From Paenibacillus xylanexedens (GTDB lineage Bacteria; Bacillota; Bacilli; Paenibacillales; Paenibacillaceae): a stretch of DNA of 64,000 bases. Positions 8,249 through 16,623 of this stretch are shown here, piece by piece. The DNA lies in contig NZ_VEIO01000001.1 of NCBI RefSeq assembly GCF_007680605.1, positions 1,240,001 through 1,304,000 on the forward strand, in the 5' to 3' direction. A program made the translations under genes and the position numbers. The notes beneath the pieces are model-generated. The model had not been told where the DNA came from and searched no databases. It worked only from the letters and a program-made list of their open reading frames with translations. The first letter of the stretch is position 1. Every line of letters begins with the position of its first letter.

Positions 8249-9829
8249 ATGAGAGATCATTCGGAACAGCTGGAATTCATGGAGATTGATCTAAGTGAAG
8301 ATACAGAGACAACCTCGATTCGTATACCTGATCGTTCATCTATAGAGAACCAGAGTCGTCAACCACACAAGTCGCAGGGAGCTGTATTGTCTTCGGAAAA
8401 GCGATTTGTGGAGGAAGCAAGACGCCTTGCGGAAGTTACGGGAGAAGAAACTTCACCTGTTCCGTTTATGAGTTACTGGCCGACGTATGGGGTGATGGAT
8501 GATGCACAGCTGAAATGGTATTTGTACTGGAGAACGGAGGTGCGCCAGGAAAGATACCCGGATGTCGACCTCTCATATCTGTTTGTTCATATTTACGAGT
8601 TGATTAACGGGATCGGCTGGTTGCATCCAGAGGATGGTTATCATCAGTTAAAACGATTATGGTTGAATTACCGAGAGAGGCTTCCTCAGCTTCATGTTTA
8701 TATGCAGGAGTGGATGGTCGATTACGTTCTGGTTCATGATCTTCATACATTGCTTCGTGAAGTGATGCAGATCTCGGATGGTTATTTGCCAGCACCATTG
8801 ATGGACAAGGAATTAGAACAGGTGTTACAGGAGAATGTCGCTGAGGTAACGCTGGATATGCTGAAATGGTATTTTGACTATGATATTACTTTAAATGCCT
8901 TTTACCGGGATGGCGGCAAAGAATGGATGGAACGATATGTGCCCAAAGTGATGGCTCTGATGGATTCGTATTTGAAGCGGACGCAACAAAGAGGGCTGTT
9001 GCCTGAGCTTGGACCGAAAGCCGAGCAGACGGTGAAACGCACGCTGTTTCATAAAGCGGTGTATGACGAGTCCGTTTACGGCAGATTTGTTACGTTCACT
9101 CATGTTCCACTCATATTGGAACGTGAATTTGTGGAGAGGTTAACCCGGATTTACCGCTGTACGGAAAATAAGCTGCGTGAATTGAGAGGTTTCCGGGGCC
9201 GTCTGCGAGGTAAAACGCTGGAGCCTGAGCTTGCCAGTGTGATTGAGCGTTATCTGGAAAGAGCTTTTGCCATGGAACAAGCTGAGGCCGTAACTGCGCC
9301 AGTCATTCAGATCGATACGGCCAAACTGGCTTCTTTGCAGAAGGATAGCGAATATGTGCGTAAGGCACTGAGCATTGAAGATAATACGCATTCCGAATCG
9401 GATGATGCTGAATCTGACCTTGAGGAGAACGCCGATGGGAATGAAAGACACGTAATGGACGAGTTGCTCTTCCAGGAACAGCAAAACAAGTCACTATCGA
9501 TCTCAGACCACACGGCTCAGCCATCGGTGAGTTCAGATCGGTGGAATGAAGTGCTTATATGGGACGAATCGGCAGAAGCCCATGTACCAGAGGAGTGGCG
9601 GGAATTTGCCGAGAGGTTGGATACCCGGCATATAAGAGCCATCCATGCTTTGCTTGGTGAACATCCGGATGGCGATCTGATGCGTCTTGCCGAAGAAACG
9701 GGAACGATGCCAGCCCTTTTACTAGATGAAATGAACGATATCGCTATGGAAACTATCGGAGACTTGCTAGTGGACGGTGACCGTATCGTTGCGGATTATA
9801 TGGATATATTTGAACATGTGAAGAGGTGA
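8249..9829 (+). CDS. TerB_N/TerB_C domain protein
   Basis: A 526-aa protein with a TerB_N domain (about residues 60-270, with YWPTYGVMDDAQLKWYLYWR and the DLSYLFVHIYELING core) and a TerB_C domain at the C-terminus (about 430-520, with IRAIHALL, MPALLLDEMND and ETIGDLLV). The middle (about 380-430) is acidic and low in complexity. These domains were linked by comparative genomics to tellurite/stress (Ter) and DNA-processing gene clusters, usually with ATPases and helicases; no enzymatic function is established. The start at 8249 has AGAGGTGG ten bases upstream; the in-frame ATG at 8210 lacks a site. The next gene starts six bases after this stop, and the third overlaps the second, so the three form one operon. 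Confidence 0.85.
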   Translation: MRDHSEQLEFMEIDLSEDTETTSIRIPDRSSIENQSRQPHKSQGAVLSSEKRFVEEARRLAEVTGEETSPVPFMSYWPTYGVMDDAQLKWYLYWRTEVRQERYPDVDLSYLFVHIYELINGIGWLHPEDGYHQLKRLWLNYRERLPQLHVYMQEWMVDYVLVHDLHTLLREVMQISDGYLPAPLMDKELEQVLQENVAEVTLDMLKWYFDYDITLNAFYRDGGKEWMERYVPKVMALMDSYLKRTQQRGLLPELGPKAEQTVKRTLFHKAVYDESVYGRFVTFTHVPLILEREFVERLTRIYRCTENKLRELRGFRGRLRGKTLEPELASVIERYLERAFAMEQAEAVTAPVIQIDTAKLASLQKDSEYVRKALSIEDNTHSESDDAESDLEENADGNERHVMDELLFQEQQNKSLSISDHTAQPSVSSDRWNEVLIWDESAEAHVPEEWREFAERLDTRHIRAIHALLGEHPDGDLMRLAEETGTMPALLLDEMNDIAMETIGDLLVDGDRIVADYMDIFEHVKR

Positions 9830-9835
9830 TCGAAA

Positions 9836-11227
9836 ATGACTGACCATCGATTGAATGAACATCAGAGAACAGAACATCAACCATACCAGCTCAAGATTCC
9901 AAAACGTTTGACCACCGCACTTGTGAATTCATTAACGGCAGGTGTCGTGCCACGGATTGGTCTGGAGCAAATTGCTGTAGGGCGAAAGCCGGAAGTGGAG
10001 GCGATCCTGCGAGATTTGGACAACATCGCTGAAGGCGGTGCGGCTTTTAAACTGATTACTGGCCGTTATGGCAGCGGTAAAAGCTTTCTTTTGCAAATGA
10101 TTCGTAACTATGCGATGGATCGTGAATTTGTGGTTGCGGACGCGGATCTTTCCCCGGAACGCAGACTTGTCGGCACGAAAGGGCAAGGTCTGGCGACTTA
10201 TCGTGAGCTGATGACACGATTGTCTACACGAACACGCCCGGATGGCGGGGCACTGGAGCCTATTTTGCAAAAATGGATTGCAGGCTTGCAGCAAACAGCG
10301 ATGACCCAGTTGAATATACGTCCAGATGATCCTACGTTACCACTGGAGGTGGAAAAACAGATTTACCTGGTGACGGGTGAAATGCAGAATCTGGTTCACG
10401 GTTTTGATTTTGCCAAAGTGCTGGCCTCTTACTGGAGTGGTTACAAACTTGCCGATGATGACCTGAAACAGTCTGCACTCCGCTGGCTTCGGGGTGAATT
10501 TGCGACCAAAACGGAGGCCAAAAAAGAGCTCTCCGTGGGTGTCATTATCGATGATGATAACTGGTATGACTATTTCAAATTGTGGTCTGAATTTACGGCA
10601 CGTATCGGTTATAAAGGGCTGTTGCTCTTTATCGACGAAGCTGTGAATCTGTATAAAATTACAAACAGCGTTTCGCGTCAAAGCAACTACGAGAAGTTGC
10701 TAACCATGTTTAATGATACGATGCAGGGGAAAGCCGAGCATCTGGGCATTTTTGTGGGGGGAACTCCTCAATTCGTGGAGGATGAACGCCGTGGTTTGTA
10801 CAGCTATGAAGCGCTTCGTTCCAGACTTATTGACGGTCGATATGCCGCAAGTGCTTATGCGAATTATACCGGACCCATTATCAAACTCGCGATGTTATCG
10901 CATGAAGAAATTTTGATTTTGCTACAAAAGCTACGCCAGATTCATGCCCTTCATTTTGCATATACCGCTAGCTTGAGCGATGAACAATTAGTAGGTTTTA
11001 TGCAAATGGCTGTGAATCGTTTGGGTGCGGATGAACTTTTGACAACACGAGAAGTGGTGCGTGACTTTATGGATGTGCTGCATACGTTGCATCAGAATCC
11101 TGATGTGACTTACGAGCAGTTACTTGGTGAGCGTGCGGCGCTTTCCAATGGTTCGGTTCGTGGAGCGACGGGTTCCCGGAAGGAATCCGATGAGCTGGAT
11201 GATTTTCTTGCGGAGTTCGAACTATGA
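9836..11227 (+). CDS. brxD: BrxD-like ATP-binding protein (DUF2791 family)
   Basis: A 463-aa P-loop ATPase of the family called BREX system ATP-binding protein BrxD. Walker A is GRYGSGKS (about residues 76-84) and Walker B is LLLFIDEA (about 258-266); an ORC/STAND-like architecture with a C-terminal helical part follows. In type 2 BREX phage-defence systems this ATPase is encoded next to the helicase BrxHI, and the same pair occurs here. The core BREX genes (pglX methylase, pglZ, brxC/pglY) are not in the neighbourhood. It begins six bases after the TerB gene and its stop overlaps the next start (ATGA at 11224-11227). A role in DNA processing or defence is inferred from partners, not shown. 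Confidence 0.85.
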   Translation: MTDHRLNEHQRTEHQPYQLKIPKRLTTALVNSLTAGVVPRIGLEQIAVGRKPEVEAILRDLDNIAEGGAAFKLITGRYGSGKSFLLQMIRNYAMDREFVVADADLSPERRLVGTKGQGLATYRELMTRLSTRTRPDGGALEPILQKWIAGLQQTAMTQLNIRPDDPTLPLEVEKQIYLVTGEMQNLVHGFDFAKVLASYWSGYKLADDDLKQSALRWLRGEFATKTEAKKELSVGVIIDDDNWYDYFKLWSEFTARIGYKGLLLFIDEAVNLYKITNSVSRQSNYEKLLTMFNDTMQGKAEHLGIFVGGTPQFVEDERRGLYSYEALRSRLIDGRYAASAYANYTGPIIKLAMLSHEEILILLQKLRQIHALHFAYTASLSDEQLVGFMQMAVNRLGADELLTTREVVRDFMDVLHTLHQNPDVTYEQLLGERAALSNGSVRGATGSRKESDELDDFLAEFEL

Positions 11228-13431
11228 GTGAGAACCCGAATCCGTTTTATAGACTGGCTCCGTTTGTGCAGGAATTTATTTATAAAAAAAGATGGGAATC
11301 GCTACGTCCTGCGCAGATTGAAGCGTGCAACATTTGTTTTCATACTCCGCACCACATGCTGATTGCGGCGGGCACGGCTTCCGGTAAGACGGAGGCCGCT
11401 TTTTTTCCCGCGTTGACTGAACTTTATGACCAGCCTTCCAAGTCGGTGGGTATTCTGTATATTGGCCCTTTAAAAGCACTGATTAACGACCAGTTCGAAC
11501 GACTCAAAGACTTGCTCTCGGAAGGGAATATTCCTGTCTGGCATTGGCATGGGGATGTGCCGCAGGCTGAGAAAACCAAGCTGATGAAAAATCCGTCCGG
11601 TGTGTTGCAGATTACGCCCGAATCGCTGGAAGGGCTGTTGATGAATCGACCGAATGCGATTCCTGCGCTTTTTCATGATCTGCGCTATATCATTATCGAT
11701 GAAGTGCATGCGTTCATGGGAGCGGATCGGGGCATTCAGGTGTTAAGCCAGCTGGCCCGAATCGAACGTATGGCCGGCTGTGCTCCTAGAAGAGTTGGAT
11801 TATCCGCTACACTTAGCGATTATGAAGCAGCGACAGCCTGGCTTGCAGCAGGAACACGGCAAGGAGTCGATGTCGTATCCTCCCCGGGCGGACGTAAGCT
11901 GCGGCTCCGCGTGGAGCATTTTTCATTCCCGGATGCACAGAACGAAGAGCAGGCTGAGCAACTTCATCATGCGCGTAAAGCCTATTACGACTTTATTTAC
12001 GAGAGCACTCATCGCAAAAAAGCTCTGATTTTCACCAACAGCCGCACGGATGCGGAAGTCACGATTCTTGAGATGCGCCGTGTTGCAGCACGCCGAGAAG
12101 AACGGGATGTGTTCCATGTTCATCATGGAAGTATATCGGCCATGCTGAGAGAAGAAACCGAAGCGGCTTTGCGGACAGGTGCAGGTCCGGCTGTTGCTGC
12201 AGCGACGGTTACGCTGGAACTTGGCATTGATCTGGGAGAATTGGAACGTGTCGTTCAGCTTGGGGCACCTTATAGTGCTTCGAGTTTCGTTCAGCGGTTA
12301 GGTCGCTCGGGCAGGCGTGATGACATGGCATCGGAGATGCTTTTTGTATGCCCGGAGGAAGAGGATGAAGAAGCACAGTTGCCGGCCCGTATGCCATGGA
12401 CACTCCTGCGCGCCATTGCCGTTATTGAGCTGTATGTTAAAACAAAATGGGTAGAACCGCTGGAAGCACGAAAAATGCCCATAGGTGTCCTCTACCACCA
12501 GACGATGAGCATATTGAAAAGTATGGGAGAGGCTGAGCCAAGAGATCTTGCGGCGGCAATCCTCTCTCTGGCGCCTTTTGCAGAGATTACGCCGGATCAC
12601 TATCAAACGTTTCTGAATTATCTGATCGCGACGGATCATCTGCAATGGACGGAGGAACAGACGCTTATTATCGGACTCACGGGTGAAAAGATCGTAAACA
12701 ACTATCGCTTCTATGCGGTGTTCAAGGACGACGAAGAGCATAAAGTGCTAAACGGCTCGGAAGAGATCGGGTCGATCACGACCGTGCCGCCTCCAGGCTA
12801 TTGTTTTTCACTCGCAGGAAAACTGTGGAAAGTGGAGGAGGTAGATCATAAACACAAGGCGGTGTATGTGAAGCCTGCGAAGGGCAAAGTCGATACACTG
12901 TGGCTCGGTGCAGGTGGGGATATACATACCGCGGTCATTCAAAAAATGCGTGAGGTGCTGTCCGAATCCGTGATTTACCCTTATCTCTCTCCACAAGCCG
13001 TTAATCGGTTGGAACGTGCGCGTCGTCTGGCTCGCGAGAGCGGATTGCTCAAGCAGGTTGTCATTCCGGCAGGCGGGGATTCCATCTATGTTTTACCTTG
13101 GGTGGGAAGTAAATCGTTTCGTACGCTAGAGCGTTTGATGAAACATAATTTGTCTGAAAGGCTGGCTTTGCGCTCCGTTGTGCCGATGGAACCATACTAT
13201 TTTGTAGTTTCGGGCAAAGTGGACGAACGAACCTTGTTAGCCGAGATGATGAGTGAATGTCGATTGGCTCAGAATGCATCCGAACTGCTTGCTGAGGATG
13301 AAGCGCCTTATCTTGGCAAATATGACGAATTTATCGCACCACCCTTGATTCGTGAAGCTTTTGCGGTAGATGGGCTAGATCTCGAAGGGTTGAAATCAGG
13401 ATTGCAAAAGACCCTGGAGTGGGAAAGTTAG
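11224..13431 (+). CDS. Lhr/BrxHI-like DEAD/DEAH-box helicase
   Basis: A 735-aa superfamily 2 helicase. Motifs in order: I (GTASGKTEA, about 49-57), II (DEVH, about 158-161), III (GLSATL, about 194-199), and VI (QRLGRSGRR, about 357-365), followed by a winged-helix and Lhr-like C-terminal region. Lhr-type helicases translocate 3'-5' on single-stranded DNA. The same family is called BrxHI in type 2 BREX loci. Translation is probably coupled to the ATPase gene through the 4-base ATGA overlap. It is the last gene of the unit. The helicase call is secure; the cellular process is inferred. Confidence 0.9.
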   Translation: MSENPNPFYRLAPFVQEFIYKKRWESLRPAQIEACNICFHTPHHMLIAAGTASGKTEAAFFPALTELYDQPSKSVGILYIGPLKALINDQFERLKDLLSEGNIPVWHWHGDVPQAEKTKLMKNPSGVLQITPESLEGLLMNRPNAIPALFHDLRYIIIDEVHAFMGADRGIQVLSQLARIERMAGCAPRRVGLSATLSDYEAATAWLAAGTRQGVDVVSSPGGRKLRLRVEHFSFPDAQNEEQAEQLHHARKAYYDFIYESTHRKKALIFTNSRTDAEVTILEMRRVAARREERDVFHVHHGSISAMLREETEAALRTGAGPAVAAATVTLELGIDLGELERVVQLGAPYSASSFVQRLGRSGRRDDMASEMLFVCPEEEDEEAQLPARMPWTLLRAIAVIELYVKTKWVEPLEARKMPIGVLYHQTMSILKSMGEAEPRDLAAAILSLAPFAEITPDHYQTFLNYLIATDHLQWTEEQTLIIGLTGEKIVNNYRFYAVFKDDEEHKVLNGSEEIGSITTVPPPGYCFSLAGKLWKVEEVDHKHKAVYVKPAKGKVDTLWLGAGGDIHTAVIQKMREVLSESVIYPYLSPQAVNRLERARRLARESGLLKQVVIPAGGDSIYVLPWVGSKSFRTLERLMKHNLSERLALRSVVPMEPYYFVVSGKVDERTLLAEMMSECRLAQNASELLAEDEAPYLGKYDEFIAPPLIREAFAVDGLDLEGLKSGLQKTLEWES

Positions 13432-13510
13432 ATCAAACGATGGAGTGAAAAAATGGGAGTGGGCGTCTGAAGTTTTTAAATTTTAAAATCTGAAATTAAA
13501 AAGAAATGGG

Positions 13511-13539
13511 TTGACACCACCTGACCTCCCATGTAATAT
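13511..13539 (+). promoter_or_regulatory. Promoter of the EamA transporter leader
   Basis: A consensus -35 TTGACA (13511-13516) and a -10 TAATAT (13534-13539) are separated by 17 bases. Transcription would start near 13546, giving a leader of about 240 bases that contains the riboswitch-like structure. Confidence 0.8.
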
Positions 13540-13586
13540 ATGAAAAGTCGTCACACATGAGCGATATTTCAATTGCATACTTCATT

Positions 13587-13660
13587 TCGTATAACCTCGC
13601 AGGCCGAAAGTGTACACAGGGCGAGGGTCTCTACGGGAAGCCTATACTTCCTAACTACGA
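13587..13660 (+). ncRNA. Purine-riboswitch-like aptamer (guanine-type pocket, divergent loops)
   Basis: The RNA can form a three-way junction like purine riboswitches: P1 TCGT/ACGA, junction ATAA, P2 CCTCGC/GCGAGG (13595-13600, 13621-13626), junction GTCTCTAC, P3 GGGAAG/CTTCCT (13635-13640, 13647-13652), and junction AACT. The pocket positions known from the xpt guanine riboswitch are present as U22, U47, U51 and C74 (C13655), the last favouring guanine over adenine. Departures from the class: a 20-base P2 loop instead of seven, a 6-base P3 loop, one extra A in J3/1, U48 changed to C, and a short P1. The loops could still kiss through AGG and CCU. Assignment is by eye, and a covariance-model search has not been run. 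Confidence 0.6.
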
Positions 13661-13704
13661 TGCCAGGGAATCATTGTATTCCTTGCTCGGAGTTAGGATT
13701 TTTT
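13649..13704 (+). terminator. Riboswitch expression platform: terminator that competes with the aptamer
   Basis: TCCTAACT (13649-13656) pairs perfectly with AGTTAGGA (13691-13698), followed by TTTTTT; CGA/TCG and AGGGAAT/ATTCCTT extend the hairpin inside. The 5' arm is the 3' half of P3 and the J3/1 junction, so ligand-bound aptamer would block the terminator, giving an ON switch. Confidence 0.75.
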
Positions 13705-13783
13705 GCATTTGAATTCGTGGTTGTGACCTTATATGAACCCGGGAACGGGACGCATCATTGAATCATCAGGAGGTTAATTACAC

Positions 13784-14749
13784 ATGAAATATTATTTGTC
13801 AGTTCTTGCAGGCGCGATGAGTTATGGTATTCTGTCCACCATTGTTGTACTGGCGTATGGTCAGGGATATCAACTTGGTGAGGTTGTGGGAACGCAGCTG
13901 ATTACCGGCTTCATCTTGTCGTGGATGCTGGCTTTATACACACGTTTTAGGGCTAAACGCAAAATGCAGGCTGGTGGCCATTTAAAGGTTACATCGGCTA
14001 GTCCTTCAAACGTCTTCACACGTTTAACTTGGAAACAGCGTTTGATGCTGATGGCGGCTGGAACGCCAACGGTAATTACCGGACTCGTGTATTATCAATC
14101 GTTACGTTACATTCCGGCATCGCTTGCGATCATCCTGCTCTTCCAATTTACATGGATCAGTGTGCTGATTCAGGCGATTAGCAAACGTCAGCGTCCAGAC
14201 AAAATCACGTTCCTGACCCTTTTTATTTTGTTTGGGGGAACCTTGCTGGCAGCAGGTTTTCTGGAACAGGGCATTCGTAATGTAAGTGGGATCGGGATTG
14301 CGCTCGGATTAATGGCAGCAGTTAGCTACTCCTTGTTTGTACTATTTAGCGGTAAAGCAGTTCCTTCTGCACACCCTGCGTTTCGGAGTGCATGGATGGT
14401 TACTGGCGGATTGATCCTGCTCTGCATCTTGTTTCCGCCGACGTTCCTCTTTAACGGTCTAATCTGGAGTCAACTGCTTGTGTTTGGATTGTTACTTGGA
14501 TTCTTTGGAGCGTTTATTCCGCCCGTACTGTTCGCCATCGGCGTACCTCATATTGGTGGAGATATGGCGGGGATTCTGGGGGCGGTTGAACTTCCGGTTG
14601 CGGTGTTGTTATCCTCCATCGTACTGCATGAGCATGTTAGCGCTCTACAATGGTTCGGTGTCGTTATCGTACTGATTGGTGTGGCTCTGCCGGAATTGTA
14701 TAAAATGAGGGCACGGCGAAGTCGAAGCACGCCTGTATATTCCGGATAG
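13784..14749 (+). CDS. EamA/DMT-family transporter under riboswitch-like control
   Basis: A 321-aa, ten-helix drug/metabolite transporter with two EamA halves (about 1-150 and 160-305), joined by a basic loop. The start is preceded by a strong AGGAGG seven or so bases upstream. The long leader contains a purine-riboswitch-like aptamer and an overlapping terminator, so the transporter should be made when the ligand is abundant, which fits export. The adenine-controlled PbuE exporter is the known parallel, but that belongs to another transporter family. If the pocket reading is right the substrate would be guanine, hypoxanthine or a related purine; this is inference. The gene appears to be transcribed alone. 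Confidence 0.88.
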   Translation: MKYYLSVLAGAMSYGILSTIVVLAYGQGYQLGEVVGTQLITGFILSWMLALYTRFRAKRKMQAGGHLKVTSASPSNVFTRLTWKQRLMLMAAGTPTVITGLVYYQSLRYIPASLAIILLFQFTWISVLIQAISKRQRPDKITFLTLFILFGGTLLAAGFLEQGIRNVSGIGIALGLMAAVSYSLFVLFSGKAVPSAHPAFRSAWMVTGGLILLCILFPPTFLFNGLIWSQLLVFGLLLGFFGAFIPPVLFAIGVPHIGGDMAGILGAVELPVAVLLSSIVLHEHVSALQWFGVVIVLIGVALPELYKMRARRSRSTPVYSG

Positions 14750-14851
14750 CCCAGAGGGGTCATTTTCATGAAGTGCATAATGGGGTATGCTTGTAGAGTA
14801 CATCCATCCACTTACGAATGAAGATGGGACAACGGAATAAGGAGTGTGTAT

Positions 14852-15277
14852 ATGAATAGCTGGTTTAAAAAAGCGTGGCCGTTCTTAACTCTGGGCGTGG
14901 CTGTAGTTGCTCTGCTCGGTGGATTTTTTGTATATTTCATGGGTAAGGACGTATCCCCGGGATCAGGCGGTTCAGTAACAGCAAAGATCGAGACACCGGA
15001 GGATTTGAAGGGATATGAGATCATTAATGTGAACGTGAGCAACGATGGATTTGAGCCGAATGTCATTGAGGTAAAATCGGGAGTGCCTACGAAAATTAAT
15101 TTCATCCTGACCCGAAGCGTGACACACGTCAAATCTGTCGCCGCAGAGAAGTTAGGCATGGATCTTTATATGCAAAAGGGAGATAACTACTACACGGTCG
15201 ATCAGAACGTCGCCCCAGGGGAATATGAACTGCACTGCGGAATGTACATGATCTATGGTACGATTAAGGTTATCTAA
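14852..15277 (+). CDS. Membrane-anchored cupredoxin-domain protein
   Basis: A 141-aa protein with one N-terminal membrane anchor (about residues 8-30) and a single exported cupredoxin-like beta-sandwich domain. Likely copper ligands are the His in VTHVKS and the Cys and Met in LHCGMYM near the C-terminus, the usual Cys-x-Met arrangement of small cupredoxins. It may carry electrons or bind copper outside the membrane. The ATG at 14852 has AAGGAG seven bases upstream; a GTG two codons earlier is less well placed. It follows the EamA transporter by about 100 bases and is followed by a terminator. Confidence 0.85.
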   Translation: MNSWFKKAWPFLTLGVAVVALLGGFFVYFMGKDVSPGSGGSVTAKIETPEDLKGYEIINVNVSNDGFEPNVIEVKSGVPTKINFILTRSVTHVKSVAAEKLGMDLYMQKGDNYYTVDQNVAPGEYELHCGMYMIYGTIKVI

Positions 15278-15335
15278 AGAGTCAGCCTACTGGACATTAG
15301 GATATAAGCCAGATATATTAGTTCAACTCATACGC

Positions 15336-15374
15336 AGGAGTAAGGTTCGGTCAACCGGACTTTGCTCCTTTTTT
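15336..15374 (+). terminator. Rho-independent terminator after the cupredoxin gene
   Basis: AGGAG...CTCCT encloses an AAGGTTCGGT/ACCGGACTT arm and ends in a T-run. Confidence 0.85.
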
Positions 15375-15424
15375 GCCTGCATGATATCATGAACAAGGAA
15401 CATAATCGATCTGGAGGTGTAGCA

Positions 15425-16447
15425 ATGAAAGCGCTATTTATCGGAGGAACAGGCACAATAAGTACAGCTATTACCGACATGCTTGCGAAGCAAGGTTGTG
15501 AATTGTATTTGATTAATCGCGGCAATCATAACGATGATTTACCTGCAGGAGTCAAGGTTCTTCAAGCCGACATTAATGACGAAAAACAGGTAGCAGATCT
15601 GATTGCCGATTTACAATTTGATGTAGTTGCGGACTTTATTGCTTTTGTACCCGCTCAGCTGGAGAGAGATTATCGTTTGTTTCAAGGCAAGACCAAGCAG
15701 TTCATTTTTATAAGCTCCGCATCAGCATATCAGACACCATTGTCGGATTACAGAATTACCGAAGGAACGCCGTTATCCAATCCATTCTGGGAGTACTCCC
15801 GTAACAAAATTGCGTGTGAAGACTACCTGATGAAATTATATCGGGATGAAGGTTTTCCCGTGACTATTGTTCGTCCAAGCCATACTTATGGCAATAAGTC
15901 TGTACCGCTTGGTGTACATGGTGCAAAGGGAAGCTGGCAAGTTCTGAAGCGTATGCTTGAAAATAAACCAGTGATCATTCACGGTGACGGCACTTCGTTA
16001 TGGACGATTACACACAACACCGATTTTGCCAAAGGTTTTATCGGCTTAATGGGCAACATCCACGCCATCGGTGAGGCTGTACATATCACCTCGGATGAGT
16101 CTGTCACATGGAACCAGATCCATGAGATTATCGCCGACGTGCTTGGCGTAAAACTGCATGCGGTTCATGTGCCATCGGATTTTTTGGCGGCTAGCAGTGA
16201 TTTGGATTTCAGGGGTGGTTTGCTTGGAGATAAAGCCAACACGGTTGTTTTTGACAACAGCAAACTGAAACGGCTGGTTCCTGAATTTGTAGCAACGACA
16301 AGGGCGGACCAGGGCATTCGCAACACGATTGAGCATATTCTGGAGCACCCGGAATTACAGATGGAGGACCCTGAATTCGATCAATGGTGTGACCTTGTTG
16401 TCAGCACATTGGACGAGGCATTGCTCAAAATCAGAGATGGAAAGTAA
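15425..16447 (+). CDS. Atypical SDR, NAD-dependent epimerase/dehydratase family
   Basis: A 340-aa Rossmann-fold protein with the nucleotide-binding motif GGTGTIS at residues 7-13. It has SSASAYQ (about 100-106) and YSRNKIACE (about 124-132), which give the Ser-Tyr-Lys set of extended SDRs, and a C-terminal substrate domain. The best family match from memory is the atypical SDR group related to CSP41/isoflavone-reductase-like enzymes. The substrate is not known. The start at 15425 has GGAGG seven or so bases upstream; the frame is open further up but those residues include the terminator region. It is followed by a strong terminator. Confidence 0.82.
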   Translation: MKALFIGGTGTISTAITDMLAKQGCELYLINRGNHNDDLPAGVKVLQADINDEKQVADLIADLQFDVVADFIAFVPAQLERDYRLFQGKTKQFIFISSASAYQTPLSDYRITEGTPLSNPFWEYSRNKIACEDYLMKLYRDEGFPVTIVRPSHTYGNKSVPLGVHGAKGSWQVLKRMLENKPVIIHGDGTSLWTITHNTDFAKGFIGLMGNIHAIGEAVHITSDESVTWNQIHEIIADVLGVKLHAVHVPSDFLAASSDLDFRGGLLGDKANTVVFDNSKLKRLVPEFVATTRADQGIRNTIEHILEHPELQMEDPEFDQWCDLVVSTLDEALLKIRDGK

Positions 16448-16544
16448 GACTCATAATAGGGGCGAATTTTATACGCATTATCATTCCAGGTATTTACATT
16501 CGATTTCCGAATCGTTATAATCAATAAAAAAATAACACTTTAGG

Positions 16545-16597
16545 GGAGGCACCCCAACTCAGGACATTGTTCCTTGGTTGGGGTGCCTCCTTTTTTT
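16545..16597 (+). terminator. Strong rho-independent terminator
   Basis: GGAGGCACCCCAAC and GTTGGGGTGCCTCC form a perfect 14-bp stem followed by seven T. It separates the SDR gene from the giant surface-protein gene. Confidence 0.92.
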
Positions 16598-16623
16598 GTG
16601 TGCACAAAAAGGAGAGCAAGGTA

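Noticed and set aside
13561..13720. Guanidine-I (ykkC) riboswitch as the class of the EamA leader
   Set aside because: EamA transporters are sometimes controlled by ykkC RNAs, but the conserved ykkC motifs are absent and the junction matches the purine class.
13573..13761. Plus-strand 62-codon frame upstream of the EamA gene
   Set aside because: It coincides with the riboswitch-like aptamer and terminator; no ribosome binding site.
16567..16623. ATG at 16567 as start of the giant surface protein
   Set aside because: It lies inside a perfect 14-bp terminator hairpin, and the TTG at 16624 has a good ribosome binding site.
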